Source of the DNA: Pantoea endophytica
GTDB taxonomy: Bacteria; Pseudomonadota; Gammaproteobacteria; Enterobacterales; Enterobacteriaceae
DNA length: 64,000 nt
Direction: 5' to 3'
Assembly: GCF_002858935.1 (NCBI RefSeq)
Contig: NZ_PJRT01000029.1
Coordinates: forward strand, 160,197-224,196
Shown here one piece after another: positions 8,698 through 16,036 of the stretch. The first letter of the stretch is position 1. The number at the start of each line of letters is the position of its first letter. The notes beneath the pieces are model-generated. The model saw only the letters and a list, made by a program, of their open reading frames with translations, had not been told where the DNA came from and searched no databases. A program made the position numbers and the translations under genes.

Positions 8698-9248
8698 TTC
8701 AGCAGCGCCTCCAGCGCGGCACGCAGCACCTCGACCACCCGTTCCGCCTCCTCGCCAATCTGTACCTGCACAATCGCGCCCTCAACCAGCAACACAATCT
8801 GCGCCGTTTTGACCTGCTGAGCGGGCATCAACTTGTCGCTGATCGCCTGCGCCATCTCACGCTTATGTTGACGAATCAGTTCGCTGGCTTCCGCTAACGT
8901 GTCGCCCAGCTCCGCGGCGGTATTGATAAACGCACAGCCGCGATAATCGTCATCCCTGAACCAGCTCAGTAACGCCGCGGGCAGCGCATCGATCAATGCC
9001 GCATGCTGATTCAGCGCATGGCGAAACGCCAGCATCCAGCGCTGATGGCGCTGCTGTAAAAACGCCAGCACCAGCGCATTCTTCGCCGGAAAGTGACGAT
9101 AGAAAGTCACTTTGGTCACCCCCGCTTGCGCAATCACCTTATCCACACCGGTGGCGCGAATGCCTTGTTGGTAAAACAGCTGTTGCGCGCATAGCAAGAT
9201 ACGATCGCGCGCGGAGGCGGTGGCATCAAAGATCAGAGGCTCAAGCAT
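8685..9248 (-). CDS. TetR-family repressor
   Basis: A 187-residue regulator from ATG 9248, chosen because AGGAA stands before it and because upstream in-frame codons would run through the operators. Residues about 9-55 form the TetR helix-turn-helix (ARDRILLCAQQLFYQQGIRATGVDKVIAQAGVTKVTFYRHFPAKNAL in pieces, with the signature TFYRHFxxK). The remaining helical part is a ligand/dimer domain with an unknown inducer. It is divergent from an NTF2-like gene, and two palindromes in the 93-base gap are probable operators, so it likely represses both itself and that gene. Its 3' end lies in the ompC terminator hairpin. Confidence 0.88.
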   Translation of the reverse strand: MLEPLIFDATASARDRILLCAQQLFYQQGIRATGVDKVIAQAGVTKVTFYRHFPAKNALVLAFLQQRHQRWMLAFRHALNQHAALIDALPAALLSWFRDDDYRGCAFINTAAELGDTLAEASELIRQHKREMAQAISDKLMPAQQVKTAQIVLLVEGAIVQVQIGEEAERVVEVLRAALEALLKTGA

Positions 9249-9268
9249 AAAAATTCCTGTGTTTGCAT

Positions 9269-9286
9269 GTAGACAGAATTGTCTAC
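9269..9286. promoter_or_regulatory. Probable TetR operator 1
   Basis: Palindrome GTAGACA-N4-TGTCTAC, extending to nine-base arms with the flanking AT pairs (ATGTAGACA/TGTCTACAT). It lies 21 bases upstream of the tetR-type start codon and shares arms with operator 2, 37 bases away centre to centre. Confidence 0.8.
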
Positions 9287-9305
9287 ATACGGCAGGATGG
9301 ATCAA

Positions 9306-9323
9306 GTAGACAGACCTGTCTAC
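9306..9323. promoter_or_regulatory. Probable TetR operator 2
   Basis: Palindrome with eight-base arms GTAGACAG/CTGTCTAC, ending 18 bases before the NTF2-like start codon and just before its ribosome site. The same GTAGACA-N4-TGTCTAC core as operator 1 points to one repressor binding both. Confidence 0.8.
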
Positions 9324-9341
9324 ATAATAGGGAGAAATAAC

Positions 9342-9797
9342 ATGCTGGTGCCACCGTTCAATCAACAAACCGCATTACAGAAAGTCCGCATGGCGGAAGA
9401 TGCCTGGAACAGCTGCGATGCGCAGCGTGTTTCGCGGGTGTACAGCGAAGATACGCGCTGGCGCAATCGCAGTGAATTCGTCAATGGACGCGCAGAAGTC
9501 GTGACCTTCCTGCAGCGTAAGTGGATCAAAGAGTTGGATTATCGACTGATCAAGGAGTTATGGGCGTGGCATGAAGATAAGCTGGCGGTGCGCTTTGCCT
9601 ATGAATGGCATGATGACAGCGGTAACTGCTTTCGCAGCTATGGCAATGAGAACTGGCACTTTGGTGCCGATGGTTTGATGATTCAGCGATTTGCCTGCAT
9701 CAACGATCTGCCGATCAGCGCAGATCAGCGTCTTTTCCACTGGCCAGCCGGCACGCGCCCGGACGATCATCCGGGCCTGAGTGAGTTGGGACTGTAA
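9342..9797 (+). CDS. NTF2/SnoaL-like protein of the DUF1348 family
   Basis: A 151-residue cytosolic protein from ATG 9342, behind a GGGAG ribosome site; the upstream in-frame ATG at 9279 lies between the operators and is unlikely. It shows the features of DUF1348 proteins of the NTF2 fold: [56 protein letters not shown] and a C-terminal [13 protein letters not shown]. Small alpha+beta cone proteins of this fold often bind or convert small hydrophobic molecules, but I know no reaction for this family. Divergence from a TetR gene with two operators suggests induction by a small molecule. Confidence 0.82.
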   Translation: MLVPPFNQQTALQKVRMAEDAWNSCDAQRVSRVYSEDTRWRNRSEFVNGRAEVVTFLQRKWIKELDYRLIKELWAWHEDKLAVRFAYEWHDDSGNCFRSYGNENWHFGADGLMIQRFACINDLPISADQRLFHWPAGTRPDDHPGLSELGL

Positions 9798-9800
9798 GGA

Positions 9801-9959
9801 TTACTGGATACCGCGCCATTTTTTGGCTTTGGGCGCCGGTTGCGGCGGCGGGTTGGTGATGGCGCTCAGGCTACCTTCCATCGCGACACCCGCCAGCGTA
9901 AAGGCCGAGAAGCTCAGCCAGTGCTGCCATTTACTGTTTTGTGTTTTGCTATTTTCCAT
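9801..9959 (-). CDS. Small membrane-associated protein of 52 residues
   Basis: The frame starts at ATG 9959 behind an AGCGAGGT ribosome site and encodes 52 residues beginning MENSKTQNSKWQHW. A hydrophobic stretch (LSFSAFTLAGVAMEGSLSAI, about residues 15-34) is followed by a Pro-rich, basic tail (PPPQPAPKAKKWRG). This looks like a small single-span or surface-associated membrane protein. It is convergent with the NTF2-like gene, with three bases between the stops. No function recognised. Confidence 0.55.
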   Translation of the reverse strand: MENSKTQNSKWQHWLSFSAFTLAGVAMEGSLSAITNPPPQPAPKAKKWRGIQ

Positions 9960-10106
9960 TCTGCACCTCGCTGAAGTTCAACTCATCTTCAACAATGCAG
10001 CATTCATGCCAGCGCACCGCTCTCAGCGCCACGCGGCTTGCAGCGACTTTGCTACACTGCGCCAGCGCTGAAGCGGTGCAGAAGGGTGATTTTCTGGTGC
10101 AATAAT

Positions 10107-10220
10107 TTAACGTCGGCGTGCAGGATAGTGCTGAATCAGGCGATGGCGGTACGTCTGCCAACATTTGAAACTGCCATAAATAAACAGCCCGGCGGTTACG
10201 GCAATAATCATATAAATCAT
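10107..10220 (-). CDS. Tiny membrane protein of 37 residues
   Basis: A frame from ATG 10220 preceded by a strong AGGAG site with seven-base spacing. The product begins MIYMIIAVTAGLFIYGSF, one membrane helix, and ends with a basic region (CWQTYRHRLIQHYPARRR), so it should insert with the basic C-terminus inside. The good ribosome site and the helix-plus-basic-tail architecture support a real gene despite its length. No homologue is recognised. Confidence 0.55.
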   Translation of the reverse strand: MIYMIIAVTAGLFIYGSFKCWQTYRHRLIQHYPARRR

Positions 10221-10361
10221 CTGATGCTCCTGTAGGCATAACGTTGCAGGAACCGGTTATCCTGTGTCAGCGTTTATCGAACATCAAGCAGCTTTAGACT
10301 GCTTTACAAGCGAGTTATGCTTTGTAATTGGCTGTAGTAATGGGTTACAGATGAGGAATTG

Positions 10362-11399
10362 ATGCGTTTTCAGAACATTCTGCTAATTAGCCTGCTGGCA
10401 TTAGGACTCAGCGGTTGCGAAAAAAACAGCAGCCAACCCGCGATGGTGCTGGAAGGCAAAACCATGGGCACCGTGTGGCGCGTCAGCGTCGCCGGCGTTG
10501 ATCCGCAGCGTAAAGCGGCGTTGCAACAGCTGATCCAGCAACAGCTGGATCGCGATGACGGCGAACTCTCGACGTGGAAAAGCGATTCGGTGCTGTCGCA
10601 CTTTAATCAGTATCAAGGCAACGCACCGCAGCCGGTAAGCGCTGACATGGCGGACATCGTCACTGAAGCGCTGCAAATCGGGCATAAAACGTCGGGTGCG
10701 ATGGATATCACCGTGGGCCCGCTGGTCAATCTGTGGGGTTTTGGCCCGACGAAGCAACCGGCGCATACCCCCAGCGAGGCAGAAATCGCCGCTGCTAAAG
10801 CGCGGACCGGTTTGCAGCATCTGCGCGTGATTCAGGGCGTTAACGGTCAATGGCTGCAGAAAGATCTGCCCGGCTTGTATGTCGATCTCTCCACCATGGG
10901 CGAAGGCTATGCCACCGATCATCTGGCGCGTCTGATGGAGCAGCAAGGCATCACTGATTATGTGGTTTCAGTGGGCGGCGCAGTATTGAGCCGTGGCGTC
11001 AATGCTAATCAGCAGCCGTGGCGCGTGGCGATCCAGAAACCCACCGATCGCGAAAATGCGGTGGAAGCGCGCGTCGATCTGCAAGGACACGGCATTAGCA
11101 CCTCCGGCAGCTATCGCAACTATTATGAACTGGATGGCAAACGCATTTCGCACGTCATCGATCCGACTACCGGAAGACCGATTGAGCACAAGCTGGTGTC
11201 GGCAACGGTGATAGCCACCACCGCGCTGGAAGCGGATGGCTGGGATACCGGTTTGATGGTGCTCGGCAGCGAACGCGCTAAAGCGTTAGCGGTGAAAGAG
11301 CATCTGGCGGTCTATTTGATCAGCAAGCAGGGCGACGGTTTTACTCACTGGATGTCGCCGCAGTTTAAAACCTTCCTCATCGATCAGGCATCTCAATAA
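10362..11399 (+). CDS. apbE: FAD:protein FMN transferase ApbE
   Basis: A 345-residue lipoprotein from ATG 10362 behind GAGGAA (a TTG one codon earlier is less likely). The signal peptide ends in lipobox LSGC (Cys near 20). The ApbE domain shows MGTxWR (EGKTMGTVWRVSV), the DITVGPLVNLWGFGP block, DLSTMGEGYATDHLA and GHGISTSGSYRNYYELDGKRISHVIDPTTGRPI. It attaches FMN to threonines of Na+-NQR and Rnf subunits in the periplasm using Mg2+. alkB follows 11 bases later, so the two are probably co-transcribed; in E. coli ada lies between them, but not here. Confidence 0.95.
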   Translation: MRFQNILLISLLALGLSGCEKNSSQPAMVLEGKTMGTVWRVSVAGVDPQRKAALQQLIQQQLDRDDGELSTWKSDSVLSHFNQYQGNAPQPVSADMADIVTEALQIGHKTSGAMDITVGPLVNLWGFGPTKQPAHTPSEAEIAAAKARTGLQHLRVIQGVNGQWLQKDLPGLYVDLSTMGEGYATDHLARLMEQQGITDYVVSVGGAVLSRGVNANQQPWRVAIQKPTDRENAVEARVDLQGHGISTSGSYRNYYELDGKRISHVIDPTTGRPIEHKLVSATVIATTALEADGWDTGLMVLGSERAKALAVKEHLAVYLISKQGDGFTHWMSPQFKTFLIDQASQ

Positions 11400-11410
11400 A
11401 GGAGGCGCAC

Positions 11411-12052
11411 ATGCTGGATTTATTTAGTGACGAAGCGCCGTGGCAGGAACCGCTGGCGGATGGCGCGGTGATTCTGCGGCGTCGCGCTCGCGAACAGGCC
11501 GATGCGCTGCTGGCGGCGATTCACGATATCGCCGCGAAAAATCCCTTTGCCCATCGCATCACGCCCGGTGGCCATCGCATGTCGGTGGCGATGACCAACT
11601 GTGGTGATTTTGGCTGGTCCACCGATTCGCGCGGCTATCAATATACCGAGCAAGACAGCAACAGCGGACACCATTGGCCGCCGATGCCCGCGCTGTTCCG
11701 CGAGCTGGCGCAGCAAACCGCGCACGAAGCGGGCTTTGCCGGTTTCAATCCGGATGCCTGCCTGATTAACCGCTATGAACCCGGCGCAAAACTGACGCTG
11801 CATCAGGATAAAGATGAGAAGGATCTGCGCCAGCCGATTGTGTCGGTTTCACTGGGATTGCCTGCGGTATTCCAGTTCGGCGGTTTCGAACGCGGCGACG
11901 CCACCCAGCGCGTGCTGCTGGAACATGGCGATATCGTGGTGTGGGGCGGGCCATCGCGCCTGCGTTATCACGGTATTCTGCCGCTCAAACCTGGCATTCA
12001 TCCGCAGGCAGGCGCTTTCCGTTTCAACCTGACTTTCCGCCGCGCATTTTAG
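11411..12052 (+). CDS. alkB: Alkylated DNA repair dioxygenase AlkB
   Basis: A 213-residue Fe(II)/2-oxoglutarate dioxygenase that oxidatively removes methyl groups from 1-methyladenine and 3-methylcytosine. Iron ligands are visible as HxD in LHQDKDEKDL and the later His in RYHGILPL; the two 2-oxoglutarate/substrate arginines lie in FRFNLTFRRAF. The substrate-lid region MSVAMTNCGDFGWSTD is also typical. AGGAGG stands before the ATG and apbE ends 11 bases upstream. No ada gene is adjacent, so induction by Ada methylation cannot be read from this locus. Confidence 0.95.
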   Translation: MLDLFSDEAPWQEPLADGAVILRRRAREQADALLAAIHDIAAKNPFAHRITPGGHRMSVAMTNCGDFGWSTDSRGYQYTEQDSNSGHHWPPMPALFRELAQQTAHEAGFAGFNPDACLINRYEPGAKLTLHQDKDEKDLRQPIVSVSLGLPAVFQFGGFERGDATQRVLLEHGDIVVWGGPSRLRYHGILPLKPGIHPQAGAFRFNLTFRRAF

Positions 12053-12060
12053 GCATTTTT

Positions 12061-12083
12061 GTGGCGGCGCAATTTATTGCGTA
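12061..12083 (+). repeat. REP-like half element, forward copy
   Basis: Contains GGCGGCGCAATTTATTGCG, whose AATTTATTGCG part is matched in inverted form at 12432-12452 and by two more copies at 50154-50215. The recurring GTAGCGGCGCRATTTATYGCG unit marks a dispersed intergenic palindrome family in this genome. Confidence 0.7.
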
Positions 12084-12116
12084 ATACATGTTAGTTAAGC
12101 CATTAATGAAGGCGCT

Positions 12117-12310
12117 GGCCGGTGCCACTTTTGGTCCGGCGGTCCTCGCGCCGCTTACGCGGTACCTTCACTTCGCTCGTCTGCCTGACGGACCGGCGGA
12201 GACGGGACTTCCATGTCCCGGCTCCGCCTTTCGCCCGCGTCCTGCGGGCTCTCCTGGCTTCCTCGCTTCGTTCAGCGCTGCGGATTGCCGGCCCAAAAGC
12301 GGCCCCGGCC
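12117..12310. repeat. 194-bp structured element with inverted ends
   Basis: The ends are 24-base imperfect inverted repeats (12117-12140 and 12287-12310; 21 of 24 positions match, sharing the CTTTTGG core). Inside is a long hairpin at 12195-12228 (GGCGGAG-A-CGGGAC, TTCCAT loop) and a smaller one, CCCGC/GCGGG. It lies between two inverted REP-like copies. The form is that of a miniature inverted-repeat element or large intergenic palindromic repeat. No transposase is present and no target duplication was recognised. Confidence 0.6.
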
Positions 12311-12431
12311 TGCTCATCAACTTCAGTGCTTATTATTGAAAAGGGCTCATTTGCCAGAGGCGCAGACGTGTCAGAGCCCGCACAGATAATGCCTTTTCAA
12401 AACAAAATACCTTCTTATCTGACAAGCATTT

Positions 12432-12452
12432 CGCAATAAATCGCGCCGCTAC
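12432..12452 (-). repeat. REP-like half element, reverse copy
   Basis: CGCAATAAATCGCGCCGCTAC, the complement of the forward unit at 12061 with small differences and close to the copy at 50154. It marks the right limit of the palindromic region. Confidence 0.7.
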
Positions 12453-12567
12453 CAAACGAGCGGCGAGACACATTCTACTTAGGCAAATTTGAGATGAGAA
12501 TTATTCTTGCTATCAGCCAAGGCGACATTAAACTGCAGGCTGCTTTATTGACCGCTGGAACCCTTTG

Positions 12568-14220
12568 ATGGCATTGCTGCAAGTCGTTTTTCGCCAGTAC
12601 CGCTGGCCTTTTATTGGCGTCATTCTTCTTACATTGTTAAGCGCCGTGCTTGGTATTGGTTTGATTGCCTATATCAATAATGAGCTGATCGTCGCGGTGA
12701 ATACCTCGATTTCGGTGCTGCCGAGTTTCCTTGGTCAGCTGTTCCTGCTAATGGCGGTGACGCTCGGCTCCCAGCTGGCGCTGACTATGCTCGGCCATCA
12801 CTTTGTCTGGCGGCTGCGCGGCGAATTCATCAAAAGGATTCTTGATACGCGCGTGGAGCGCATCGAACAGATTGGCAATGCCCAACTGCTGGCCGGTCTC
12901 ACCAGCGATGTGCGCGCCATCACCATCGCCTTCGTGCGTTTACCCGAGCTGATTCAGGGCATCATTATTACGCTCGGTTCGGCGCTTTATCTCGCCTGGC
13001 TCTCGCCAAAAATGCTGCTGATCACCTGCCTGTGGCTGGTGGTAACGCTGGTTGGCGGCTGGTTGCTGGTATCACGCGTTTATCAGCACATGGCTAAGCT
13101 GCGTGAAATCGAAGATGACCTGTATCGCGATTTCCAGACCATTATCGAAGGGCGTAAAGAGCTGCAGCTTAACCGCGAACGTGCGCAGCTTATTTACGAC
13201 AGCGTTTATCAGGAGAATGCCAAAAGCTATCGCCACCACATCGTGCGCGCCGATACCTTCCACCTCAGCGCGGTGAACTGGTCGAATATCATGATGCTCG
13301 GCGCGATTGGCATCGTGTTCTTTATGGCGAACGGGCTGGGCTGGGCAAATACGGCGGTGGCGGCAACTTATTCGCTGACGCTGCTGTTCCTGCGCACACC
13401 GCTGTTGGCGGCGGTCGGCGCCTTGCCGACGCTGCTCAGCGCGCAGGTGGCGTTTCGCAAGCTCAACAGGTTTGAACTGGCGCCCTATGAAGAAAAGTTC
13501 AAGGCGCTGCCAAAAGTCAGCGACTGGCAAACGCTGGAGCTGCGCGACGTCTGCTTCCACTACGGCGAGCACGGATTCCAGGTTGGGCCGATCAATTTGA
13601 CGCTGCGCCGCGGCGAGCTGGTGTTCCTGATTGGCGGCAACGGCAGCGGAAAATCGACGCTGGCGATGCTGCTCACCGGCCTCTATCAGCCGCAATCGGG
13701 CAGTTTGCTGCTGGATGGCAAGGTGGTGGATTGGCAAAACCTCGATGCTTATCGCAAACATTTCTCGGCGGTGTTTACCGACGTGCATCTGTTTGATCGC
13801 CTCATCGGCGATCAAGGGCAGCCAGCCGATCCTGCGCTGGTGCAGCAGTGGCTGGAACGTCTGAAGATGCAGGACAAGCTTAAGCTGGAAGGCAACAGAG
13901 TGCTTAATCTGCAACTGTCGAAAGGGCAGAGCAAACGTCTGGCGCTGCTGCTGGCAGCCGCCGAAGAGCGCGATATTCTGTTGCTCGACGAATGGGCGGC
14001 GGATCAGGATCCGCATTTCCGTCGCATCTTCTATCGTGAGCTGCTGCCATGGTTACAGGAATCGGGTAAAACGGTGTTCGCTATTAGTCATGACGATCAC
14101 TACTTTATTCACGCCGATCGCTTGCTGGAGATGCGCGAAGGTCAACTAAGTGAGTTAACCGGTAACGAACGCGAGATGGCAACGCTGGATGCGGTGCAAC
14201 GTACCGATACCGGCCATTAA
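12568..14220 (+). CDS. yojI: ABC transporter YojI, microcin J25-type peptide exporter
   Basis: A 550-residue fused half-transporter from ATG 12568 (a TTG one codon earlier is less likely). Residues 1-300 hold about six membrane spans, including the E. coli-like stretch [16 protein letters not shown] and [25 protein letters not shown]. The ATPase has Walker [10 protein letters not shown] (near 356), a divergent signature LSKGQSKR (near 450), Walker [14 protein letters not shown] and switch His ISHDDHYF. In E. coli YojI with TolC exports microcin J25 and cysteine-related compounds; that activity is assumed here. The protein aligns along its whole length with the remembered E. coli sequence. Confidence 0.93.
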   Translation: MALLQVVFRQYRWPFIGVILLTLLSAVLGIGLIAYINNELIVAVNTSISVLPSFLGQLFLLMAVTLGSQLALTMLGHHFVWRLRGEFIKRILDTRVERIEQIGNAQLLAGLTSDVRAITIAFVRLPELIQGIIITLGSALYLAWLSPKMLLITCLWLVVTLVGGWLLVSRVYQHMAKLREIEDDLYRDFQTIIEGRKELQLNRERAQLIYDSVYQENAKSYRHHIVRADTFHLSAVNWSNIMMLGAIGIVFFMANGLGWANTAVAATYSLTLLFLRTPLLAAVGALPTLLSAQVAFRKLNRFELAPYEEKFKALPKVSDWQTLELRDVCFHYGEHGFQVGPINLTLRRGELVFLIGGNGSGKSTLAMLLTGLYQPQSGSLLLDGKVVDWQNLDAYRKHFSAVFTDVHLFDRLIGDQGQPADPALVQQWLERLKMQDKLKLEGNRVLNLQLSKGQSKRLALLLAAAEERDILLLDEWAADQDPHFRRIFYRELLPWLQESGKTVFAISHDDHYFIHADRLLEMREGQLSELTGNEREMATLDAVQRTDTGH

Positions 14221-14345
14221 CGCCAGCCGGGAAAGCTTAGCAAAAACCCTTATTGGGCAAGAAGTTGCGGAGTGAGTAAAGTCACTCCCAGCAGAAATCC
14301 TCGTTTCTGCGTCCCTGGAACACTTTTCTGTCGTCTTGTGTTGTC
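14221..14345 (+). other. Structured 3' region after yojI, possible small RNA
   Basis: Between yojI and its terminator are two further perfect short hairpins, GGAGTGA/TCACTCC and GCAGAAA/TTTCTGC, back to back around 14270-14310. With the strong terminator that follows, the stretch looks like a processed 3'-UTR small RNA. No promoter and no known RNA family was recognised, so this is only a candidate. Confidence 0.35.
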
Positions 14346-14383
14346 ACCGGCTCAGGTTTATTTCTGAGCCGGTTTTTTATTTT
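14346..14383 (+). terminator. Intrinsic terminator after yojI
   Basis: Nine-base stem CCGGCTCAG/CTGAGCCGG, eight-base loop, then TTTTTTATTTT on the plus strand. The stop codon of the convergent phosphopantetheinyl transferase (14377-14379) lies in the T-run. Confidence 0.88.
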
Positions 14384-15102
14384 GTCGGGAGCGGATGCGT
14401 CAGCAGCGTAATCACGCGATCTCCAGCCAGCCAAAAACGCGCCTGCAGCAGCGCTTTGGTGGTGAAATACTCATCAAAATCTTGACACAACCGCAGCGTT
14501 GCGCGGCCTTGCTGCACGTCCAGTTCCAGCACTTCCGCCTGAAGAAAATCCATTGGCTGATGCAATTGCGGCCACAGCGCTTTGTACACACTCTCTTTCA
14601 ATGAAAACAGCAGCGTAGCGGCCTGGGCAAAGGGCATAGGCCGCGCCAGCAGGCGCTGTTTTTCCGCCGGGCTCATCAACATCTCAGCGGTTTCATCGGC
14701 GGTTTCCTCCGCCATAATCTGCTCTACATCCACACCCACGCACAGTGGCTCGCGCGTCGCAGCCATCACCGCAACGCTGTGCGTATGCGACAGCGACGCC
14801 TGAATGCCGGCGGGCCACAACGGTGAACGATCGGGCGCATTACACAACACAAAGTGCGGTAAACCGAAGTGCGCGAAGTTTTGCTGTACCAGCCAGCGAC
14901 TCGCCAGATGCTCGGCTTTGCGTTTCGTCACCGCGCTCTGTAGCGACGCGGGCAGCGGCAGTTGCCACGCCTGGTGCAATTCAGCATGCCAGTGATGTTG
15001 ATCGAATTCGCACCAGGCGATCGGCAATGTATCCAGCGACATGCCAGCAGCGCGGATAAACGGGGAAGAGGGCAGGGCAAGCGGCGTTTCAGAGGCGAAC
15101 AT
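14377..15102 (-). CDS. 4'-phosphopantetheinyl transferase, EntD type
   Basis: A 241-residue Sfp/EntD-type transferase that moves phosphopantetheine from CoA to carrier-protein serines. Visible motifs are the CoA-binding region SLSHTHSVAVMA, the Mg2+ site VGVDVEQIM (GVDxE) and the catalytic FSLKESVYKALW (FSxKESxxK). Such enzymes activate siderophore or other nonribosomal peptide synthetases, but no ent or NRPS gene is in this window, so its partner lies elsewhere. The ATG at 15102 lacks a clear ribosome site; an internal ATG at 15042 would give 221 residues, nearer to the usual EntD length. It converges on the yojI terminator. Confidence 0.9.
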   Translation of the reverse strand: MFASETPLALPSSPFIRAAGMSLDTLPIAWCEFDQHHWHAELHQAWQLPLPASLQSAVTKRKAEHLASRWLVQQNFAHFGLPHFVLCNAPDRSPLWPAGIQASLSHTHSVAVMAATREPLCVGVDVEQIMAEETADETAEMLMSPAEKQRLLARPMPFAQAATLLFSLKESVYKALWPQLHQPMDFLQAEVLELDVQQGRATLRLCQDFDEYFTTKALLQARFWLAGDRVITLLTHPLPTK

Positions 15103-15179
15103 AAAAAATCACGGCTGACGGAAAACGTAGTTTTACCAGCCAGCCGGATGGAGAGCAAGCCAAAGGGGCTCGCCTACTT

Positions 15180-15395
15180 TTAGTTATTTGGCGGAATAGC
15201 CATGCCTTTAATCTGCACCACGAAGTGCTGATGGCCTTTGGTGATGCGCGCACCGCGATCGCACCAGCGCGAGGCGAGACGGAAGAAATCGTCGCTGCCG
15301 ATATCGTAAGCCAGTTCAACTTTATTGATACCCGAGTGCAGGAGTTCTTCCGCATCCTGCAGGTTTTTTGCTTTGATGACCATAATGGTTTCCAT
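15180..15395 (-). CDS. Small conserved-looking protein of unknown function
   Basis: A 67- or 71-residue soluble protein; the second ATG (15383, MVIKAKNLQDAEELL) has a weak GGA before it, the first (15395) has nothing. Amphipathic N-terminal half (NLQDAEELLHSGINKVELAYDIG), then DDFFRLASRWCDRGARITKGHQHFVVQIKGMAIPP. It reads like a compact alpha/beta domain and has normal codon use, supporting a real gene. I do not recognise the family. It stands alone between the transferase gene and the divergent ars operon. Confidence 0.6.
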   Translation of the reverse strand: METIMVIKAKNLQDAEELLHSGINKVELAYDIGSDDFFRLASRWCDRGARITKGHQHFVVQIKGMAIPPNN

Positions 15396-15627
15396 CGAAA
15401 AAACAAGAGCTGTAAGAGTAAGAGAAGTCTGTGACAGTTTTGTTTCAATTTGATGAAGCGCTGTAACATTTATCCAGAAATGTGATCTGGCTCGGGTTGA
15501 GTTGCTTTCGGTAAGTTACTGATTAAAAGCCAATAATCAGCATTTCTTTGGCGATAATCTGAGAATGCTTTATTGCATGGAAAACATATGAAATCGCCAG
15601 ACTTTATATTCTGCCTTTACTTCCAAC

Positions 15628-15647
15628 ACATATGAATTACCATATGT
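15628..15647. promoter_or_regulatory. Probable ArsR operator
   Basis: Perfect inverted repeat ACATATG-N6-CATATGT ending 28 bases before the arsR start codon. Another ACATATG half site occurs near 15585. The position and a 6-base-spaced palindrome fit an autoregulated ArsR site; AT-rich promoter sequence surrounds it. Confidence 0.7.
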
Positions 15648-15674
15648 AATAGATTTTTACTGGAACCTGGCCCA

Positions 15675-15995
15675 ATGCTCCCTGTTCAACTTTTCAAACT
15701 GCTTGCTGACGAAACGCGTACGACGATCGTTTTATTATTACGAGAAGCCGGAGAGCTGTGTGTCTGCGATCTCTGCACCGTTACCCAACAATCACAGCCA
15801 AAGATTTCACGCCACATTGCCTTGCTGCGCGATGCTGAGCTGATTCTGGATCGACGTGAAGGCAAGTGGATACACTATCGCCTTTCTCCGCATATGCCGG
15901 CCTGGGCTGCATCGATTATCGATACGGCCTGGAATAGCCAGCGTGAGGAAGTGCGTGAGTCGCTGAAGAACGCCGCTGCTACGGGTTGTGAATAA
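15675..15995 (+). CDS. arsR: Arsenic-responsive repressor ArsR
   Basis: A 106-residue winged-helix ArsR/SmtB repressor. The metalloid site is the ELCVCDLC motif (Cys pair near residues 32-37) at the start of the recognition region, followed by the DNA-binding helix [19 protein letters not shown] and wing [11 protein letters not shown]. Arsenite or antimonite binding releases the operator. It opens an arsRBC operon with a 41-base gap to arsB and a palindromic operator just upstream. Confidence 0.95.
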   Translation: MLPVQLFKLLADETRTTIVLLLREAGELCVCDLCTVTQQSQPKISRHIALLRDAELILDRREGKWIHYRLSPHMPAWAASIIDTAWNSQREEVRESLKNAAATGCE

Positions 15996-16036
15996 TCATT
16001 AAACACATTCGATTATTCGAATGCATTGGAGGCGTG

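Larger units (their letters stand above)
12053..12567. other. Gene-free palindromic region between alkB and yojI
   Basis: A 515-base gap with no supported gene. It holds two REP-like half copies facing each other at 12061-12083 and 12432-12452, and between them a 194-base element with inverted ends (described separately). The last ~110 bases before yojI are ordinary AT-rich sequence where the yojI promoter should lie. The open frames in this gap are by-products of GC-rich palindromes. Confidence 0.7.

Noticed and set aside
12088..12439. Two overlapping open frames of 83 and 105 residues
   Set aside because: They fall wholly in the inverted-repeat element, have Pro/Arg/Ser-rich composition from GC hairpins and lack ribosome sites.
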